From JANYBV01 sp043763155 (GTDB lineage: Bacteria > Pseudomonadota > Alphaproteobacteria > Rickettsiales > SXRF01): a stretch of 22,856 nt of DNA. Positions within the stretch are counted from its first letter, which is position 1; every line of letters starts with the position of its first letter. The DNA is taken from the NCBI GenBank assembly GCA_043763155.1, contig JAYULW010000013.1, positions 1 through 22,856 on the forward strand. Direction: 5' to 3'. The notes below the pieces were generated by a model. The model searched no databases. It was not told where the DNA came from and worked only from the letters and a program-made list of their open reading frames with translations. The translations under genes and the position numbers were made by a program. Of this stretch, positions 1 through 7,699 are shown piece by piece.

Positions 1-646
1 GAAGCTGGTGTGGCGGCGGGCGTTGGAATCATACGGGCTGATGCGGACTAAGCGATGCACGCCGGATTCGGTTTTGAGCCACCCATAGGCATTGTGGCCG
101 GTGACTTTGATGGTTGCGGATTTGATGCCCGCTTCTTCGCCGGCGTTTTCGTCTATGATTTCGGTTTTGTAGCCGCGCTTGCCCGCCCAGCGGATATACA
201 TGCGCAAGAGCATGGAGGCCCAGTCCTGCGACTCGGTGCCGCCCGCGCCGGAATTGATTTCGACGAAGCAATCATTGGCGTCGGCTTCACCGGAAAGAAG
301 GGATTCGACTTCGAGGCGGCCCAGCTCAGTGGCGACAGCTTTCAGCGCGCTTTCGGCGTCGTTGAGCATCGCCTCGTCTTTTTCTTCTTCGGCCATCTGG
401 GCGAGTTCGGTGTTGTCGGCCAGCTCGCGGTCGAGGCGCTCATAGCCGCCGATAATGTCTTCGAGGTGGTTGCGCTCGCGCAGCAGGTCCTGCGCTTTTT
501 TGGGGTCGTTCCAGAGGTTCTGGTCTTCGGTGAGGGCGTTTAATTCGTCGCGCCGGCGCAGGGCGTTATCCCAGTCAAAGATACCTCCTTAGCAGTTGTT
601 GCGACTGCTTGATCTGGCGAATTAACAAGGCGATTTCGGCTCTCAT
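1..646 (-). CDS. prfB: Peptide chain release factor 2 (RF2), 5' part, with programmed +1 frameshift
   Basis: RF2 ends translation at UGA and UAA codons in the ribosomal A site. The frame opens with ATG at 646 (MRAEIALLIRQ...), runs 23 codons to an in-frame TGA at 577-575, and continues in the +1 frame from 576 (DWDNALRRRDELNALTEDQN...). Joined, 215 residues lie in the window. Visible RF2 features are the N-terminal coiled-coil domain, the SGAGGTESQDWA segment, and GVHRLVRISPYDSNARRHTSF-like sequence at the edge. The stop-recognition tripeptide reads SPY rather than the SPF of E. coli; I recall the Tyr form in other alphaproteobacteria. The catalytic GGQ loop lies beyond base 1, so the gene is partial here. 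Only a weak AAGAG precedes the start. It follows mrcA in strand order, but an opposite-strand gene is inserted between them. Identification is secure. Confidence 0.96.
575..590 (-). promoter_or_regulatory. RF2 autoregulatory +1 frameshift site
   Basis: On the minus strand the sequence reads AAGGAGGTATCTTTGAC: an internal Shine-Dalgarno-like AGGAGG (589-584), three bases, the slippery codon CTT (580-578), the in-frame TGA (577-575), then C. This matches the E. coli prfB recoding signal in order and spacing. When RF2 is scarce the ribosome pauses at UGA and slips +1 at CUU, making full-length RF2; when RF2 is plentiful translation stops. The frame on both sides encodes continuous RF2, so this is not a sequencing error. 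Confidence 0.95.
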
Positions 647-805
647 GGCGCGGGACTCTTGATAGTGTTTCGGATCTCTTAGTTACCTTAATTATGTTTT
701 CGTGCAAAGGCTATCTTGCGCAAGGGCTTTGGGCGATCTTGCTATTTTCCAAATTGTTATGTATTTTTAGCCGCATATAAGCGTTAACCCCCTGCCCTTG
801 CTGCC

Positions 806-2104
806 ATGAATCCCGCTAAAAAGAGGCTATATACTGCGCTTACCGCGCTGGCGGTGGTGGCTGCCGTGATTATTTCACGCAAGCCCATCTTGCTGGTGGA
901 GCCGCGCTTCTTCTGGGACGAAGGCATGGTGAATTACGCGTTTGCGTTTAAGCATTCGTGGCTGGCTACACTGCTTACGCCGCACCAGGGGTATTTTTCG
1001 CTGCTCAATAATATCTCCACACTGGCTTCTTTCGTGCTGGTGGAGATGGAGCATGCGCCATTTATTACGACCTACACAGCGTTTTTCATTCACCTGATTC
1101 CGCATATGGTGATCTGGGGCGGGCGCAGCCCTTACTGGGATACGTTGCCACGGCGGATATTCGCGTCGCTCCTTATTATGTTCGACTCCATGGGCTGCGC
1201 GATCTGGCTGAACTCGGTGACGGGGCAGTTCCATCTTTCGCTGGTCACGTTCCTGTTGCTGATGGAGGAGTGGAAGGGACGCTCGCGGCGCTGCATCATC
1301 AGCTATTGCTGCTTGCTGGTGCTGGCGGGGCTTACGGGCGTGGTATCGTGTTTCCTGATGCCGTTTTTCCTGCTGAAATATTATTATGAGCGCAGCGCGG
1401 CGGGCAAAGCCTTTTGCATTACGATTTTTTCGGCGTGTGTTTTCGCGTTCCTGGGCGTGGTGTGGTTCAAGCTGTATGGGGAGCTGTACAAGGATGAGCA
1501 GCGGTTTTCGCTGGTGGGGGCGCACCGCTACCTGATGTTCCTTGCGCGCGGCACGGTTGCCAATATGCTGATGGGCAGCAATAATAAATTCGCGATTTAT
1601 TCCTATGGGCGCACGCTTTGGAACTTTGACCGGGTGCTGGTTCCCAGCCTGTTGTTCCTTGCGTTTATAAGCATTTATTTCACCAAGCATTTCAGCAAGC
1701 TGGAACGCATATTATTCCTTGGCAGTTTTTATGTGATGTCGGCGTTTAACCTGCTGGCCTCCATTGCTTCGAGCCGGGGGCAGTCGCGGTATTTTTATGC
1801 AGCGAACGTGGTCATGGGGCTGATCGTGATGCAGAACATGTTCCTGCCGGACGTGCCGCAGAACCGCGTCAGGCGGCTGCTGGCCAGCGGGCTGATGGGG
1901 GTTATCCTGCTCATGGGCATGTGGGATTTTTATGGGGTGTATACGTGCTACAACCCGCAATGGCCCAAATGGGTGAACGAAGTGGGGCATTGGCGCCACT
2001 ACCCTGATTACATCATGGTCGAGCATCCGGTTCCGGACTGGACGGTGGATTTACGGCCCGACGTGTCGCCGGGCATGCCGGACGCGGAGCTTCCTTCCTT
2101 CTGA
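806..2104 (+). CDS. Multi-pass inner-membrane protein of unknown function, possibly GT-C glycosyltransferase-like
   Basis: The 432-residue product has an N-terminal hydrophobic segment (about residues 9-23) and many further hydrophobic stretches, with a C-terminal non-membrane tail rich in Pro and Asp. After the first segment comes EPRFFWDEGMVNYAFAF followed by LLTPHQGYFSLL. An acidic pair in the first loop followed by a P-x-x-GY motif recalls a family of uncharacterised polytopic proteins with GT-C glycosyltransferase-like topology. That similarity is from memory and is inference; no substrate can be suggested. The start at 806 has no purine-rich Shine-Dalgarno upstream, so an internal start is possible, although this one keeps the first membrane segment. 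The gene is divergent from prfB and convergent with mrcA, with 7 bases between stop codons and no terminator hairpin. It interrupts the usual mrcA-prfB adjacency. Confidence 0.75.
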   Translation: MNPAKKRLYTALTALAVVAAVIISRKPILLVEPRFFWDEGMVNYAFAFKHSWLATLLTPHQGYFSLLNNISTLASFVLVEMEHAPFITTYTAFFIHLIPHMVIWGGRSPYWDTLPRRIFASLLIMFDSMGCAIWLNSVTGQFHLSLVTFLLLMEEWKGRSRRCIISYCCLLVLAGLTGVVSCFLMPFFLLKYYYERSAAGKAFCITIFSACVFAFLGVVWFKLYGELYKDEQRFSLVGAHRYLMFLARGTVANMLMGSNNKFAIYSYGRTLWNFDRVLVPSLLFLAFISIYFTKHFSKLERILFLGSFYVMSAFNLLASIASSRGQSRYFYAANVVMGLIVMQNMFLPDVPQNRVRRLLASGLMGVILLMGMWDFYGVYTCYNPQWPKWVNEVGHWRHYPDYIMVEHPVPDWTVDLRPDVSPGMPDAELPSF

Positions 2105-2111
2105 TTATTAG

Positions 2112-4763
2112 CTAGTACAGGCCGCCGGTGCCTACCACGGGGGGCGCGGCGTTGGGGACGGGCAGCGCGCCCGTGCCGGGCTGCTGCGACAGGTCGAGGA
2201 TGACGTTGGTGTCGTCGGTGTCGGTGCCGTCGGTGATGGCCGAAGGCGCAGGCGCGCTTGCGGCAACAGCGGGTGCGGGCTTGGCGGGCGTGTCGAGCAT
2301 GTCGGCCTTGAAGGCGCCGGAAACGCCGGGAATGAAGATTGGGCCGCCGGTGATAAAGGCTTCGTCAATCACGCGGCTGTCTTCTTCGGCGCCCGTGGAG
2401 GGCTGGCCGGTGTGCAGGTTTACTTTAACGAGCTGGATGCCGCGGGGAATGCGGAAGGGTTTGTTCGGCACGTCCTTCAGCGCATTTTTCATGAAGTCAA
2501 TAAAGGCGGGCAGCGCCACGCTTGCGCCGGTTTCTTTTTTGCCCAGCGTGCGGGGTTTGTCGTAGCCTACGAATACGCCTGCCACAAGGTCGGGGGAGTA
2601 GCCGATGAACCATGTGTCGTTACTGTCGTTGGTGGTTCCGGTTTTGCCGGCGAGGATGTTTTTCAGCTCCACATGCACGCGCGCGCCGGTGCCGCGAATG
2701 GTTACGCCGTTGAGCATCGAGGTGATCTGGTAGGCGAGGCGCGGATCAACGATTTGCTCGCGGTCGTCGTCGGGCAAGGGCGGGCGGGCGTCGAGGTCTA
2801 TGCTTGCGCCGTCTTCGATGGTGCAGCCCTTGCAGGCGCGGGTATCGCGGCGGAAGATGGTTGCGCCGTGGCGGTCGTCAATGCGCTCGATGAGGGATGG
2901 CTTGATGCGCTTGCCGCCGTTGTCGAGGATACCGTAGGCGTTGGTGAGGCGGATGAGCGTGGTTTCAGCAGCGCCCAGCACGATGGAGAAGTTGCGCGGC
3001 ACGGTGTCGTAGATGCCCACGCGCTTGGTCATGGCGATGATTTTATCAATGCCGAAGACCTGCGCCATGCGCACGGTTACGGTGTTGCGGGATTTTTCAA
3101 GGCCTACGCGCATGGTGATGGGGCCGAGGTAATCGTCGTGGTAGTTGGTGGGTTTCCAGACGGGCATGCCTGCGCCCTGACTCAGTTCAACAGGCGAATC
3201 CATGAGCACGGTGGAGGGGGTGAAGCCGTTTTCGAGCGCGGTGAGATATACGAAGGGCTTGAAGGAGGAGCCGGGCTGGCGCTTGGCTTGCGTGGCGCGG
3301 TTGAACTCGGTACCGCCGAAAGCGTAGCCGCCGGACATGGCCAGCACGCGGCCCGTGTGGGGGTCGGTGACGACCATTGCGCCATTTACTTCGGGAATTT
3401 GTTCGAGGTCCCATGCGGTTTTTTCGTCGGTGGCGGAGAGGGGTTTTTTCTCGCCGTCATCGAGCGGACCGACCAGCAGTACGTCGCCGATCTTGATGAT
3501 GTCGGCGGGCTTTTTCACTTCAGGTCCAAGCTTGCCGTCGGCGATGACGCGGCGGGTCCATTTCAGGATGGTTTGGGGAATGGCCCCTTGGGTGCCATCT
3601 TCAAACTGGAGGGTGGCTTTTTTATCGTCGAGGAGGATGACGAGGCCCAGCTTCTGGCCGTCGAAAATATGGTAGGCGTGTTCGCGGCTGATTTTGGCGA
3701 GCTGGTCTTTCCAGTCGTCGGCCTTGGCACCGAAATTGACCATGTGGGCCATGGGGCCACGGTAGCCGCGGCGGCGGTCATATTCGACCAAAGCTTTGCG
3801 CAGCGCGTTATCGGCGAAGCGTTGCAGGTCGGGGTCGAGGGTGGTTTTTACGACGAGGCCGCCTTCATATAATACGTTGGAGCCGTACATGTCCGACAGG
3901 GTGCGGCGCACTTCTTCGGAGAAGAAGTCGGCGTGGGCTACGTCGCCTGCGTCGCGCTTGCGAAGGGTGATGGGGGTGGCTTTGGCGGCCGTTTGTTCTT
4001 CGGCGGTGATATAGCCACCATCGAACATACGGTCAATGACCCAGTCGCGGCGCTCTTTGGAGGCGTCGTAGCTTTTGCGGGGATCATATAATGACGGGCC
4101 TTTGGGTTCGGCGGCGAGAAGCGCCACTTCTTCAACGGTCAGCTCATCGAGGGATTTGTTGAAGTAGTTCTGCGCGGCGGCGGCCACACCGTAAGAGCCG
4201 AGGCCGAGATAGATTTCGTTCAGGTACAGCTCAAGGATTTTGTTCTTGCTGTATACATGGCTGATGCGGGTGGCGAGGATGGCTTCCTTGATTTTGCGCT
4301 CAAGGGATTTTTCGTTCGTGAGCAGGAAGTTTTTCACCACCTGCTGGGTGATGGTGGAGCCACCGACCATGGATTTGCCATGGCCGTAATTGATGATGTT
4401 GTCGCGCACGGCGCGAAGCAAGCCGGTGAAGTCCACGCCTTCATGCTCGTAGAAATTCTTATCTTCGGCGGAAAGAAATGCGGAGATGACGCGCTTGGGG
4501 ATGGCTTGCAGGGGCACGAAGACGCGCTTTTCGGTGGCGTATTCGGCCATGAGGCGGCCATCGTCAGCATATAAACGGGTGATGGTTGGCGGATCGTATT
4601 TTTCGAGCTGGCTGTAGTCGGGCAGGTCTTTGCTGTAATAGTTGAACACCAGAACGCCTGCCGCGCCACCGATGAGCAGCAACGTGAAGCCAAGCGAAAA
4701 GAGCCAGCCGGAAAGGCTGATCATGGCACGGGCAAAATTGTTACCGAACGTGCTGCGCTTCAC
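2112..4763 (-). CDS. mrcA: Penicillin-binding protein 1A, bifunctional transglycosylase/transpeptidase
   Basis: This class A PBP (883 residues) polymerises lipid II into glycan strands and cross-links the peptides at the inner membrane. A short cytoplasmic N-terminus precedes one membrane anchor (about residues 19-41). The GT51 domain follows, with SAEDKNFYEHEG (catalytic Glu100), GGSTITQQ (134-141), KIKEA and the EIYLGLGSYG segment. The transpeptidase domain has the nucleophile in PGSSFKP (Ser499, Lys502), SRN (558-560) and AGKTGTTND (KTG 707-709). Between them lies an OB-like insertion (about 330-450) typical of PBP1A. The last 60 residues are a low-complexity Pro/Ala/Thr tail. All catalytic motifs are intact. 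The ATG at 4763 overlaps the amiC stop (ATGA, 4763-4760), which implies translational coupling to the amidase. Confidence 0.97.
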   Translation of the reverse strand: MKRSTFGNNFARAMISLSGWLFSLGFTLLLIGGAAGVLVFNYYSKDLPDYSQLEKYDPPTITRLYADDGRLMAEYATEKRVFVPLQAIPKRVISAFLSAEDKNFYEHEGVDFTGLLRAVRDNIINYGHGKSMVGGSTITQQVVKNFLLTNEKSLERKIKEAILATRISHVYSKNKILELYLNEIYLGLGSYGVAAAAQNYFNKSLDELTVEEVALLAAEPKGPSLYDPRKSYDASKERRDWVIDRMFDGGYITAEEQTAAKATPITLRKRDAGDVAHADFFSEEVRRTLSDMYGSNVLYEGGLVVKTTLDPDLQRFADNALRKALVEYDRRRGYRGPMAHMVNFGAKADDWKDQLAKISREHAYHIFDGQKLGLVILLDDKKATLQFEDGTQGAIPQTILKWTRRVIADGKLGPEVKKPADIIKIGDVLLVGPLDDGEKKPLSATDEKTAWDLEQIPEVNGAMVVTDPHTGRVLAMSGGYAFGGTEFNRATQAKRQPGSSFKPFVYLTALENGFTPSTVLMDSPVELSQGAGMPVWKPTNYHDDYLGPITMRVGLEKSRNTVTVRMAQVFGIDKIIAMTKRVGIYDTVPRNFSIVLGAAETTLIRLTNAYGILDNGGKRIKPSLIERIDDRHGATIFRRDTRACKGCTIEDGASIDLDARPPLPDDDREQIVDPRLAYQITSMLNGVTIRGTGARVHVELKNILAGKTGTTNDSNDTWFIGYSPDLVAGVFVGYDKPRTLGKKETGASVALPAFIDFMKNALKDVPNKPFRIPRGIQLVKVNLHTGQPSTGAEEDSRVIDEAFITGGPIFIPGVSGAFKADMLDTPAKPAPAVAASAPAPSAITDGTDTDDTNVILDLSQQPGTGALPVPNAAPPVVGTGGLY

Positions 4764-6136
4764 TCTTGCAGTTGCCTTTCCTTTTTGAAGTAGTCGTCTA
4801 CGCCGCTTGCGATGCCGTTGATTACTTTATCGCGGTAGGCTTTCGATTTAATCAGCTTTTCCTCCTGCGGATGCGAGAGGAACCCGATCTCGATCAATAC
4901 TGATGGGATGTCGGGCGCCTTCAGCACGGCGAACCCGGCAAAGCGGTGTGAATCTGGCAGAAGATGCACCTTGTCGTCAAGCGACGTTACGAGGGTATCG
5001 GCAAGGGTTGCGGAACGGTTCTTGGTGTCGCGCTCGGCCAAAGAAATTAAGATTCCGGCCACGTCCTCGCGCTCGCCTTCGAGGTTAATGCCTGCCAGCA
5101 CGTCGGCTTTGTTTTCGCGGGCGGCCAGTTTTTCGGCTTCATCATCCGATGCTTTTTCGGACACGGTATAGACTGAAAGGCCGCGGGCAGCGCCGGGGGC
5201 GGAGTCGGCGTGCAGGGATATAAAGATGTCGCCTTCGGCTTTGCGGGCGATTTCGACGCGCTTACGCAGCATGATGAACTGGTCGCGGTCGCGGGTGAGG
5301 ACAACTTGGTAGTGGCCGGATTTCTGGAGGCGGGTGCGCAGGGCCTGTGCGTATTCGAGGACCACCATCTTTTCAACCGCGCCGGAAGCGCCCGACGTGC
5401 CGGGGTCAATGCCGCCATGGCCGGGGTCAATCACGATCACGGGTTTGGCGTTTTTAGGTTTTTGCTTACCCAGGTCTGCGGCAGTTTTGGCCTTGGCTTT
5501 TTTGGGTTTTTCTTCGGGAGCCGGTTCGGGCTTTGGTTCGGGCTTAGGCTGCTCGGCTTTGGGCTTCTTGTCGGGTTTGGCCTTCTTGTCTGCTTTTTCG
5601 GCGGCGGGCTTTGGCTCAGGCTTGTCGGGGACGCTGGTGTCAATTTTGTCTTTGCCGGGTTTGGCCGGTTCGGTCTGGGGCTTTTCCAGCTTGTTGTTGA
5701 ACAAGAAACCAAGCGAGGGGCCGGTGTCGGCGCTACTGCTGCTGCGGTCGGGTTTGCTGCCGTCGGCGGGGGTGATTGCGAAGGTGAGCTTGCCGCTCCT
5801 CTCCTGCTTATCCTGCACGGCGATCTTTTTATTCAGGTCGAAGACGATGCGGGTGGTGCTTGCGTTGAAGCGGCCTGTGCGCAGCTTGTTGATGAGGCCG
5901 GGGCGGTATGAGGATGGCAGGCCAACGCCCGCGCCGCTGAAGGCGGGCACATCTACCACTAAGCGGTCTGGGTTATCGAGGGTGAAAACCTTGTTGGGCG
6001 TGATGGCGCCGGGGTCGAGGGTGATGGTTTCGGTGTCGGAGGACTGGCGGATGGAAAGGACTTCCCTGGCCTGTGCAGCGGCGGGGATCAGCGCGCTTGC
6101 GCACAGAACCGCCAGCAGGCAACGTCTAACAGGCAT
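4760..6136 (-). CDS. amiC: Periplasmic N-acetylmuramoyl-L-alanine amidase (AMIN + Amidase_3)
   Basis: A zinc amidase that cleaves the bond between N-acetylmuramic acid and L-alanine, helping split septal peptidoglycan. The 458-residue precursor has a signal peptide ending AQA at residue 23. An AMIN-type beta domain (about 26-122) would target peptidoglycan or the septum. A long Lys/Pro/Glu-rich linker (about 150-230) leads to the Amidase_3 domain. Zinc ligands are visible as His240 (IDPGHGG), Glu255 (VEKMVV) and His309 (SLHADS), with catalytic Glu416 in LIEIGFLSH. The segment around residues 320-375, between His309 and Glu416, fits the autoinhibitory region of this family; that assignment is inferred from position. 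The gene lies upstream of mrcA with a 4-bp overlap. No strong Shine-Dalgarno precedes the ATG at 6136. AmiC is the usual alphaproteobacterial name for this position. Confidence 0.95.
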   Translation of the reverse strand: MPVRRCLLAVLCASALIPAAAQAREVLSIRQSSDTETITLDPGAITPNKVFTLDNPDRLVVDVPAFSGAGVGLPSSYRPGLINKLRTGRFNASTTRIVFDLNKKIAVQDKQERSGKLTFAITPADGSKPDRSSSSADTGPSLGFLFNNKLEKPQTEPAKPGKDKIDTSVPDKPEPKPAAEKADKKAKPDKKPKAEQPKPEPKPEPAPEEKPKKAKAKTAADLGKQKPKNAKPVIVIDPGHGGIDPGTSGASGAVEKMVVLEYAQALRTRLQKSGHYQVVLTRDRDQFIMLRKRVEIARKAEGDIFISLHADSAPGAARGLSVYTVSEKASDDEAEKLAARENKADVLAGINLEGEREDVAGILISLAERDTKNRSATLADTLVTSLDDKVHLLPDSHRFAGFAVLKAPDIPSVLIEIGFLSHPQEEKLIKSKAYRDKVINGIASGVDDYFKKERQLQE

Positions 6137-6236
6137 GGTGCAGACCCATTATGGCCATCGGAAACCTTTGAGAGAATATATCCCGGCAACGATATAGGAG
6201 CGCGGGGAAATCGCAAGGGCTGTGTGGCGGGTGGCT

Positions 6237-7256
6237 CTATTTTAATTGGCTGGGTTGCTTTTGCGCATAGCACCACAAAAGCGCCACCACCCCAGCGTCG
6301 AGCAGAAGGTAGCCGAGCCAGCCGATGATGGGGGTTGCGCCTGTGGACATCATGTCGCTCACGGTGCCGCTCAGGCCGTCGGGTTTTGCGCCGAGGGCGG
6401 GCATGGCCATGTACATGGCGCAGAGCCAGACGGTGTTGGCCACAAAAACGCACAGCAGGGTTGCGCCATAAATTTTGGCAGGGTGCAGGTTTTTGAAAAC
6501 CGATTCATGCAGCAGCATGATGGCCGCGACAAGGAAGGGAAGCAGGAACAGCCCGTTGGTGACGTTCATGCTTTCGACGAATTTCATGAGGACGTTTTCG
6601 TTACCGAGCAGGAGGTAGCTTTGCTGCTTGCGGTTGACCTTGATGCCTACGGCCGCGAGCTTGCGGGCAAGACCCAAATATGGCTGGTCGTGAGTGAGAA
6701 GCTGGGCTTTGCTTGCGACATGAAGACCGGTGTAAAACGGCGTGAGGAGTATTTCCATGGCGTAGGCGGTGGCGCGGGCAAGGGTGAGCCAGAGGGTTTT
6801 TTGCAGCAGCAGGAGCGCAGGGCCGGACAAGGCGCCGGCGAGCGCGACCGATGCCATCTTGCGGTTATTTTTGAATTCCAGCAGCAGCCATTTGGGGTCG
6901 AGGCGGACCATAAGCCCGGCGAGAACGCCGATGGTCAGGCCCATGGCGGCCCAGCTACGGCTGGCAACCATGGCGAAGAAAAACCCGGCCACGCACCAGC
7001 CGATGGCGGCGGGCGACGGGGCGCGGAGCTGCATGCGCGCGCCCGGACGGGCTATATATATAAAAGAGATGATGGAGACGGTGAGGGTTTTCAGGGACTT
7101 TTCAATCAAAAAAGACTTACTGAACAATAGGCCGACCAACAAAGTGACGGCAAGGCCCGCAAGGCCCAGCCCCACAACAGATAAGGCGGTTTTCGCGTTC
7201 GGGAATGCGAGGGCGACTTGCAGCCTTGATTTGCCTTTGCTTGTTTCGTCTGCCAT
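6237..7256 (-). CDS. Multi-pass membrane protein, exosortase-like but without catalytic residues
   Basis: The 339-residue product starts MADETSKGKS at 7256, where AAGAGGA lies 4 bases upstream. An ATG 11 codons further up (7289) has no ribosome site. Roughly eight hydrophobic segments are visible from residue 23 onward. The region 195-280 has a pattern like the exosortase/archaeosortase core: LAAVGIKVNRK, a loop with LLLGNENVL, VESMNVTNGLFLLP where exosortases have a Cys-x-Gly motif, then a membrane segment and FVANTVWL where they have N-x-x-R. Here the Cys position is Thr233 and the Arg position is Trp277, so protease/transpeptidase activity is unlikely if the relation is real. The relation is inference from pattern. 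The gene lies 100 bp upstream of amiC on the same strand and is divergent from rne. No sorting-signal substrate protein is visible nearby. Confidence 0.7.
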   Translation of the reverse strand: MADETSKGKSRLQVALAFPNAKTALSVVGLGLAGLAVTLLVGLLFSKSFLIEKSLKTLTVSIISFIYIARPGARMQLRAPSPAAIGWCVAGFFFAMVASRSWAAMGLTIGVLAGLMVRLDPKWLLLEFKNNRKMASVALAGALSGPALLLLQKTLWLTLARATAYAMEILLTPFYTGLHVASKAQLLTHDQPYLGLARKLAAVGIKVNRKQQSYLLLGNENVLMKFVESMNVTNGLFLLPFLVAAIMLLHESVFKNLHPAKIYGATLLCVFVANTVWLCAMYMAMPALGAKPDGLSGTVSDMMSTGATPIIGWLGYLLLDAGVVALLWCYAQKQPSQLK

Positions 7257-7325
7257 GGATTCCTCTTTTATAGTCTTGATTTGCTTCATGAATGTAAATA
7301 ACAGGAACCGCTTTGGCCAGCCTTA

Positions 7326-7331
7326 ATTATA
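7326..7331 (-). promoter_or_regulatory. Putative -10 box for the exosortase-like gene
   Basis: The minus strand carries a perfect TATAAT (7331-7326), about 70 bases upstream of the start at 7256. The -35 position falls in an A-run without a clear TTGACA, so this is a moderate call. It lies back to back with the rne promoter. Confidence 0.4.
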
Positions 7332-7338
7332 AGAATTA

Positions 7339-7367
7339 TTGTGTACTATTTTTTTTCCCTCTATAGT
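7339..7367 (+). promoter_or_regulatory. Putative rne promoter
   Basis: TTGTGT (7339-7344), a 17-base spacer, and TATAGT (7362-7367) form a good sigma-70-type promoter. Transcription would begin near 7374, about 326 bases before the rne start codon. It is the best promoter-like match I found by eye in the stretch between the two divergent genes. Confidence 0.6.
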
Positions 7368-7373
7368 ATATTC

Positions 7374-7699
7374 CAGAGTGGCTTGAGCGGATACGCTCAC
7401 CGCCAGTAGATTTTCGGTAAGGCCCGTCCGGCAGGATTCGCTGCAAAACGAATGGGACTTACCTTAAGGTATTAGTTTTTTAGATAACCCGACCCCAAGG
7501 ATTGGTCTCTCAGTTATTTGTATGGATTGCATTTTTCACCCATTTTTACAGGTTTTGCATTACCCGCCGGGGGGCACAACGCCCCGGTGCGCGCCCCCAA
7601 GGGCTGCGCACGGCGCTAATGGCCTGTTGCTGGTCACGGAAGCGCCACCTCCTCACTGAGTCCTAAACCTTGGGGCGACAGATAACAGGAGTCGCTACC
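7374..7699 (+). promoter_or_regulatory. Structured 5' leader of rne
   Basis: This gene-free stretch contains several inverted repeats. Hairpin A is TGAGCG/CGCTCA with a GATA loop (7384-7399). Hairpin B is GGTAAGgCCC (7416-7425) pairing with GGGaCTTACC (7454-7463) around an inner GCAG/CTGC stem (7431-7444). Hairpin C is GGGGC/GCCCC (7571-7585). Hairpin D is GTGCGCGCCC (7587-7596) with GGGC-t-GCGCAC (7601-7611), a 10-bp stem with one bulge. CCCCAAGG (7493-7500) can pair with CCTTGGGG (7668-7675) close to the ribosome site AGGAG (7687-7691). E. coli rne has a long leader through which RNase E feeds back on its own mRNA. By analogy this leader may do the same; no sequence homology is claimed. Confidence 0.6.

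Noticed and set aside
715..724. Perfect palindrome CTTGCGCAAG in the prfB/membrane-gene spacer
   Set aside because: Only 10 bases, with no flanking promoter elements convincing enough to call it an operator.
2412..3872. Long plus-strand open frame (486 codons) across mrcA
   Set aside because: It is antisense to a complete PBP1A with all catalytic motifs. Its translation is a Gly/Val-rich low-complexity sequence, typical of the shadow of a GC-rich gene.
7257..7289. Upstream ATG (7289) for the exosortase-like protein
   Set aside because: AAGAGGA lies at the right distance from the internal ATG at 7256, and nothing comparable precedes 7289.
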